Origin: Deltaproteobacteria bacterium
GTDB lineage: Bacteria; Myxococcota_A; UBA9042; DTJE01
Reading direction: 5' to 3'
NCBI GenBank assembly: GCA_016784945.1
Contig: JADHTP010000029.1
Span: 1 to 18,517, forward strand
DNA length: 18,517 bases
The notes under the pieces were generated by a model. It saw only the letters and a list, made by a program, of their open reading frames with translations. It was not told where the DNA came from and ran no database searches. Positions within the stretch are counted from its first letter, which is position 1, and the number at the start of each line of letters is the position of its first letter. Below are positions 14,813 through 18,517 of this stretch, piece by piece. Made by a program: the position numbers and the translations under genes.

Positions 14813-16051
14813 ATGAGCCTTTACAAGTTCAACAAATCCAACGAGATGTTCCAGCGCGCCACGGCCGTGATCCCCAGCGGCATTTCCGGGAACAAGAACC
14901 CGGCCTTCGCCGTACCCGGATCGTTTCCCTATTTTGCGGAACGGGGCGAAGGCTGCCGATACTGGGACGTGGACGGCAACGAGTACATCGACTACCTGTG
15001 CGGCTACGGTCCCATCATCCTGGGCCACAACCACCCGGCCGTAGACGAGGCCGCCCGCAAGCAGCAGGCCATGGGGTCGGCCTTCAACCACCCCACCGTG
15101 CGGTCCGTGGAACTGGCGGAGCGGCTGGTGTCCATGGTGCCCGTGGCCGAATGGGTGGCCATCGGTCGTAACGGATCAGATGTGACCGCCTACGCGGTCC
15201 AGGTGGCCCGGGAGCACACCCAGCGTCGCAAGATCATCATGGCCAAGGGCGCGTATCACGGGTCCCAGTCCTGGTGTCGCCACGGCATCGGGGGTCTCAT
15301 CGAGGCCGACTACGAGCACGTGCTGCAGTTCGACTTCAACGACGCCACCCAGCTGTCGGACCTGGTCAAGCAGCACGAAGGCGACGTGGCCACGGTCATC
15401 CTGACGCCCTACCACCACCCGGCCTTCGGGGACCAGGTGATGCCGGCCCCGGGGTTCATGGAGGAAGTGCGCCGTATCTGCGACGAGAACGGCATCGTGT
15501 TCATCATCGATGACGTCCGCGCCGGATTCCGGCTGGACATGGGCGGCTCCAACGAGTATTTCGGCTACAAGCCGGACATGATCTGTTTCTGCAAGGGGAT
15601 GGCCAACGGGTACTGCGTGTCTGCCGCCTGCGGCCACATGGAGTCCAAGAACGCCGCGTCGAGGGTGTTCTTCACCGGCACCTACTACACCAACGCGGTG
15701 GAGATCGCCGCGGCCATGGCCTGCCTGGACGAACTGGAGAACACGAAGGCCATCGACAAGATGATGAAGACGGGAACCCTGCTCCAGGAAGGCCTGCGGG
15801 AAAGGGCCGGGGCCCACGGCCTCCAGGTGTCGGTTACCGGCCCCCCCACGCTGCCGTTCATGACCTTCGCCAACGAGTCGAACTTCCTTCGGAGCCAGAT
15901 GTTTTCCGGTGAGGCGGCCAGGCGTGGCGTGATCCTCCACCCCCACCACAACTGGTTCATGATGGCGGCCCACGAGGAGTCGGACGTGATGAAGACCATC
16001 GAGGTGGCCGACCGTTGCTTTGCCATCGTGAAAAAGCAGTTTGGAGACTGA
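14813..16051 (+). CDS. Class III PLP-dependent aminotransferase (GSA-aminotransferase-like)
   Basis: Product of 412 aa; CTGGAGG stands 7 nt before the ATG. The fold-type I class III layout is clear: GCRYWDVDGNEYIDYLCGYGPIILGHNHP (47-75), AYHG (147-150), IIDDVRAGFR (231-240) whose Asp233 would hold the PLP pyridine nitrogen, and CKGMANGYCVSA (260-271) with Lys261 as the PLP lysine. The usual NSGTEA phosphate-contact motif is changed to RNGSDV (119-124), as in glutamate-1-semialdehyde-like enzymes of sugar or special metabolism (KNGSD group). It is therefore probably not HemL of haem synthesis but an aminotransferase or aminomutase acting on an aldehyde or ketone made in this pathway. The stop codon touches the start of the M28 gene (TGAATG), indicating co-translation. 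Confidence 0.85.
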   Translation: MSLYKFNKSNEMFQRATAVIPSGISGNKNPAFAVPGSFPYFAERGEGCRYWDVDGNEYIDYLCGYGPIILGHNHPAVDEAARKQQAMGSAFNHPTVRSVELAERLVSMVPVAEWVAIGRNGSDVTAYAVQVAREHTQRRKIIMAKGAYHGSQSWCRHGIGGLIEADYEHVLQFDFNDATQLSDLVKQHEGDVATVILTPYHHPAFGDQVMPAPGFMEEVRRICDENGIVFIIDDVRAGFRLDMGGSNEYFGYKPDMICFCKGMANGYCVSAACGHMESKNAASRVFFTGTYYTNAVEIAAAMACLDELENTKAIDKMMKTGTLLQEGLRERAGAHGLQVSVTGPPTLPFMTFANESNFLRSQMFSGEAARRGVILHPHHNWFMMAAHEESDVMKTIEVADRCFAIVKKQFGD

Positions 16052-17314
16052 ATGCCCACAAAGAAAGCCCGGCCCGGACCCGATGAAGCGGCCTATGTCA
16101 GCGAACTGGTTTCGCGGATCGTGAGGGACTGTCCCCGGCGCCAGCCCACCAGCGATGACGAGTACCGTGGACAGCAGATCGTCCAGAAGGAATTCGAGGC
16201 CCTGGGCCTGAGCACCCGCTACCACCACTTCGAATTCAACGACAACCTGTACGAGAACCTCCTTCTGCACTTCGGCCTGGGCGTGGTGGGGACCATGGTG
16301 TCGGGGGTGGCCCCCCTGGCCGGGTTCGCCCTCCACCTCGGATCGGCGGCGTCCTACTGGGCGGACTCCACGCGCAGGGGGTATTACCTGCGCAGATTGC
16401 TGAAATTCAAACCCTCCCAGAACCTGTTGGCCGTGCTGCCGTCGGAAGGGAAGCCGGCGCTGAGCATCGTGCTGGCCGCGCACATCGACGCGGCCTTCAC
16501 CGGGATGTTGTTCCACCCCTGGGTCCTGAAGAACTTTACCAGCGAGCCGCCGGCGTTTTTGAAGTTTACCAGGCGTTCCCTGGCCCTGGCCACGCGCACC
16601 CAGGCCTCCCTGGCCGGTTTCGACCTGTTGCGCGCCCTGTTCGGTCCGGTCCTGACCCTGCCCCTGCGACCCGTGGAGGCGATCCTCACCCTGCCTTCGA
16701 TGCTGGCCGTCGCCTTCAACCTCCAGATCCTGCTGCGAAACGAAATCGTTCCTGGCGCCATGGATGACCTCAGCGGCGTGGCGGCCCTGCCGATCCTCGC
16801 AAGGCGCCTGGCGAAACGGAAACGGAAGGACGTGGAGATCGTGCTGGCCGTGACCGGTTGCGAGGAGGCCAGCCTCGGCGGCGGTGACGCGCTGGCCCGG
16901 GACATGGACGGTGAGTGGGACAAGACCCGGACGGTGGTCATCGGCCTCGACGGGCTGGGCAACGGAGACCTTCGCTACCTCCAGGTGGAAGGGGAAGTGG
17001 TGGCGACCCCGATCCCCGACTGGCTGGACGAGGCCGTGCGGCATGTGGCCGCTTCAGAACCGCGATTCGCCGAAGTGAAGGGGTTCGAGGTGCCCGTGGG
17101 CGGTTCGGACGTGGCGGCGTTCCTGGCCCGGGGTTGGGACGGGGTGTGCCTGGCTTGCGTGGACCCGTCCAGGGGAGCGCCACGCCACTACCACATGCCC
17201 GACGACACCCCGGAGAACCTGGACGTGGACAAGGTGGTCTATTCCATCGACTTCACGGAGAAGCTGGTCCGGCGGATCATCCAGCTGAAGCTGGGCCGGA
17301 AGCCGAAGCGTTGA
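16052..17314 (+). CDS. M28-family zinc metallopeptidase homologue, membrane-associated
   Basis: Product of 420 aa. All five positions of the M28 di-zinc site are visible: AHIDA (His144, Asp146), GAMDDLSG (Asp238 or 239), TGCEEASLGG (Glu271, Glu272), IGLDGLG (Asp300) and RHYHMPDDT (His379 or His381). M28 enzymes are aminopeptidases, carboxypeptidases or glutaminyl cyclases. Unlike the usual secreted form, there is no N-terminal signal peptide. A hydrophobic stretch lies at about 69-105, and a second hydrophobic insert at about 189-228 separates the first ligand pair from the second, suggesting membrane association. It starts directly after the aminotransferase stop, and its last 38 bases overlap mvaD in the opposite strand. 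The substrate is unknown; cleavage of an amide bond in the product of the operon is conceivable. Confidence 0.8.
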   Translation: MPTKKARPGPDEAAYVSELVSRIVRDCPRRQPTSDDEYRGQQIVQKEFEALGLSTRYHHFEFNDNLYENLLLHFGLGVVGTMVSGVAPLAGFALHLGSAASYWADSTRRGYYLRRLLKFKPSQNLLAVLPSEGKPALSIVLAAHIDAAFTGMLFHPWVLKNFTSEPPAFLKFTRRSLALATRTQASLAGFDLLRALFGPVLTLPLRPVEAILTLPSMLAVAFNLQILLRNEIVPGAMDDLSGVAALPILARRLAKRKRKDVEIVLAVTGCEEASLGGGDALARDMDGEWDKTRTVVIGLDGLGNGDLRYLQVEGEVVATPIPDWLDEAVRHVAASEPRFAEVKGFEVPVGGSDVAAFLARGWDGVCLACVDPSRGAPRHYHMPDDTPENLDVDKVVYSIDFTEKLVRRIIQLKLGRKPKR

Positions 17315-18287
17315 TCAGTTCGGCCCCGGGACCGGGCCTCTCTTCGATGACCTGCCGAATCCCCTTGATCCCACGGATCGCTTCCACCAGGGTCCGGACG
17401 TCCCCGGGCCGGCACAGCACCTTCACGTGTGGCCCGGCGTCGATGGTCACGTATCCGGCAACTCCCGATTCCCTCAGGTCCCGCACGAGGCGCACCGTCG
17501 CGAGGGTGACTGGGTTCCAGTAGAAAATGGGCGGATCGGCCCCCATGGCGGCCGCGTGCATGCGGAAACAGGACGCCTCGGTGACACGGCCCAGGGTGTG
17601 AAAATCCCTGTCCCTCACCGCCTTCAAGGCCACTTCCAGGTCCACCCGGTTGCCGCGTAACCAGCCCTCATACAGGGGTGACGACCGGCGGGTTCTTTCC
17701 ATGCCGTCGGATGAACCGACTTCCTTTTCATCGGGCGTGTTCATGGCCACCAGGAGCCGGACGTCCCAATCACCGGGGGCCACCAACTGGCGGGGCAGGC
17801 AGTCGCTTCCGTCCGGTGCGACACCGGGCTGCAGTTCCACCAGGCCGCCCAGGAGGCTGCGCGGGGCCGAACCCGATCCCAGCCTTGCCAGACCTGCCAG
17901 CCGATCCGGGTCGTCGTCCATCCCGGCCGCGTGGGTCACGGCCAGGCTCAAAGCGGCAAATCCGGAAGCCGACGAGGCCAGCCCGGACCGAGTGGGAAAG
18001 TTGTTGTCCGTCTCCACCCGAACCCTTTCCCTGAATCCCCCCACCCGCCGGACCCGATCCAGGAACCGGCTCATGCGGGACAGGGCATCCTCGGTCGCGG
18101 GGGTTCCGTTCAGGACCAGTTCATCGGATTCCAGGGCGCCGTCGAGAGTGACGGTGGTCCGGGTGCCCAGGGACGACAGGGTCATGGACAGGCTGCCCGT
18201 GGAAGGCAGGTTCAGCCGCGTGTCCCTTTTGCCCCAGTACTTGATCAGGGCAATGTTGCTCTTCGCCTCTGCCGTTGCAGTCGTCAT
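17277..18287 (-). CDS. mvaD: Diphosphomevalonate decarboxylase
   Basis: Product of 336 aa, the normal length of bacterial enzymes. It converts mevalonate 5-diphosphate to isopentenyl diphosphate with ATP, the last step of the mevalonate pathway. Motifs are NIALIKYWGKRD (11-22), LNLPSTGSLSMTL, the GHMP phosphate loop FPTRSGLASSASG (97-109), RLGSGSAPRS, KEVGSSDGM (Lys188, Ser192) and TIDAGPHVK with Asp283, matching the catalytic residues of the Staphylococcus enzyme by position. The usual Asn in DAGPN is His here. The C-terminal end (about residues 323-336, LINASASGPASAG) is low in complexity and falls in the overlap with the M28 gene. No other mevalonate genes are visible in the window, so the pathway genes are not all clustered here. 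Confidence 0.94.
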   Translation of the reverse strand: MTTATAEAKSNIALIKYWGKRDTRLNLPSTGSLSMTLSSLGTRTTVTLDGALESDELVLNGTPATEDALSRMSRFLDRVRRVGGFRERVRVETDNNFPTRSGLASSASGFAALSLAVTHAAGMDDDPDRLAGLARLGSGSAPRSLLGGLVELQPGVAPDGSDCLPRQLVAPGDWDVRLLVAMNTPDEKEVGSSDGMERTRRSSPLYEGWLRGNRVDLEVALKAVRDRDFHTLGRVTEASCFRMHAAAMGADPPIFYWNPVTLATVRLVRDLRESGVAGYVTIDAGPHVKVLCRPGDVRTLVEAIRGIKGIRQVIEERPGPGAELINASASGPASAG

Positions 18288-18325
18288 ATCCCACCATGAT
18301 AAACCATTTGGTGGTCAAGGGAGCG

Positions 18326-18353
18326 TCTACCATCCATCGTCTACCGTCGACAT
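18326..18353 (+). repeat. Period-7 repeat array F
   Basis: TCTACCA, TCCATCG, TCTACCG, TCGACAT in phase, preceded by GGGAGCG. It lies upstream of mvaD. It is followed by GATTGCAGGGGA (18359-18370), identical to the 12-mer behind array A, and by an imperfect hairpin (GACACCC-GGC-GGATGTC, 18373-18389). Confidence 0.7.
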
Positions 18354-18414
18354 GGACGGATTGCAGGGGATGGACACCCGGCGGATGTCAAGGTAGTTGT
18401 CGCATGAGAGCGTG

Positions 18415-18517
18415 TCATGCTGCTGCGTCCATCGGTTGCTGAAGGTTGCCGTTGAGGACGACCTTGGTCGGGGCCGTCCAGTTCCTTGTCTTGCCGGACC
18501 AGCGGCTTGGATTCTTC
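18415..18517 (-). mobile_element. C-terminal end of a probable transposase, cut by the window edge
   Basis: On the minus strand a frame entering from the right edge reads KNPSRWSGKTRNW and continues to a stop at 18415-18417 (33 aa visible). The NPxRWSGxTRNW pattern near the C-terminus is one I associate with integrase-core (DDE, IS3-like) transposases. The boundary of the element may be near 18386, where TGTCAAGG begins, but no partner terminal repeat is in the window. The gene is partial only because the window ends; whether the element is complete cannot be judged. Confidence 0.45.

Noticed and set aside
15176..17044. 622-codon minus-strand open frame opposite the aminotransferase and M28 genes
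   Set aside because: Antisense shadow caused by GC-rich codon positions; the opposite strand holds complete family motifs.
18300..18325. TTGACC/TATCAT promoter upstream of mvaD on the minus strand
   Set aside because: The spacing between the two hexamers is only 11 nt, too short for a sigma70 promoter.

Overview
This window is a high-GC, gene-dense chromosomal segment from a bacterium, probably Gram-negative. It has a putative lipoprotein with a signal peptide, a phosphatidylserine decarboxylase, a class II-type EPSP synthase and a chorismate mutase-DAHP synthase fusion. The mevalonate-pathway enzyme MvaD and a FYDLN-acid protein narrow the candidates (for example Myxococcota, Bdellovibrionota, Desulfobacterota-like or Acidobacteriota-like lineages), but the phylum cannot be fixed from the sequence alone. 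No rRNA, tRNA, CRISPR array or phage genes were seen. No gene-free stretch exceeds 300 bases; the longest is 4860-5091.

Layout: (1) 92-616 (+) is a small exported OB-fold-like putative lipoprotein. (2) 737-3854 (-) is a tightly packed unit, in transcription order zinc-ribbon protein, MTA phosphorylase (mtnP), PfkB-family kinase, phosphatidylserine decarboxylase (psd). (3) 4018-4859 (-) is a two-gene unit: a FYDLN-acid zinc-ribbon protein with a histone H1-like Lys/Ala/Pro tail encoded by 18-bp tandem repeats, and an SRPBCC-fold protein. (4) 5092-6678 (+) is groEL without an adjacent groES and without the usual Gly-Gly-Met tail. (5) 6691-8673 or 8718 (-) is an ABC-F ATPase. (6) aroA (8807-10084, +) and a chorismate mutase-DAHP synthase (10104-11195, -) form a convergent pair. 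(7) 11305-17314 (+) is a six-gene apparent operon: split transketolase (N and C subunits), two paralogous proteins each with two SCP2-like halves, a class III PLP aminotransferase, and a membrane-associated M28-family metallopeptidase homologue. (8) mvaD (17277-18287, -) overlaps the end of the last operon gene tail to tail. (9) The right edge holds the C-terminal end of a probable transposase.

Two things stand out. First, six intergenic spots carry degenerate arrays with an exact 7-nt period, the units ending mostly in TCG, ACG or CCG. Three are followed by a GATTGCAG tag and palindromes, so this looks like a composite dispersed element. Second, the six-gene operon joins ketol-transfer chemistry, transamination, lipid-binding-type proteins and a membrane hydrolase. 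I do not recognise this combination as a characterised pathway. A hydrophobic or lipid-linked amino compound is a reasonable but unproven hypothesis for its product.
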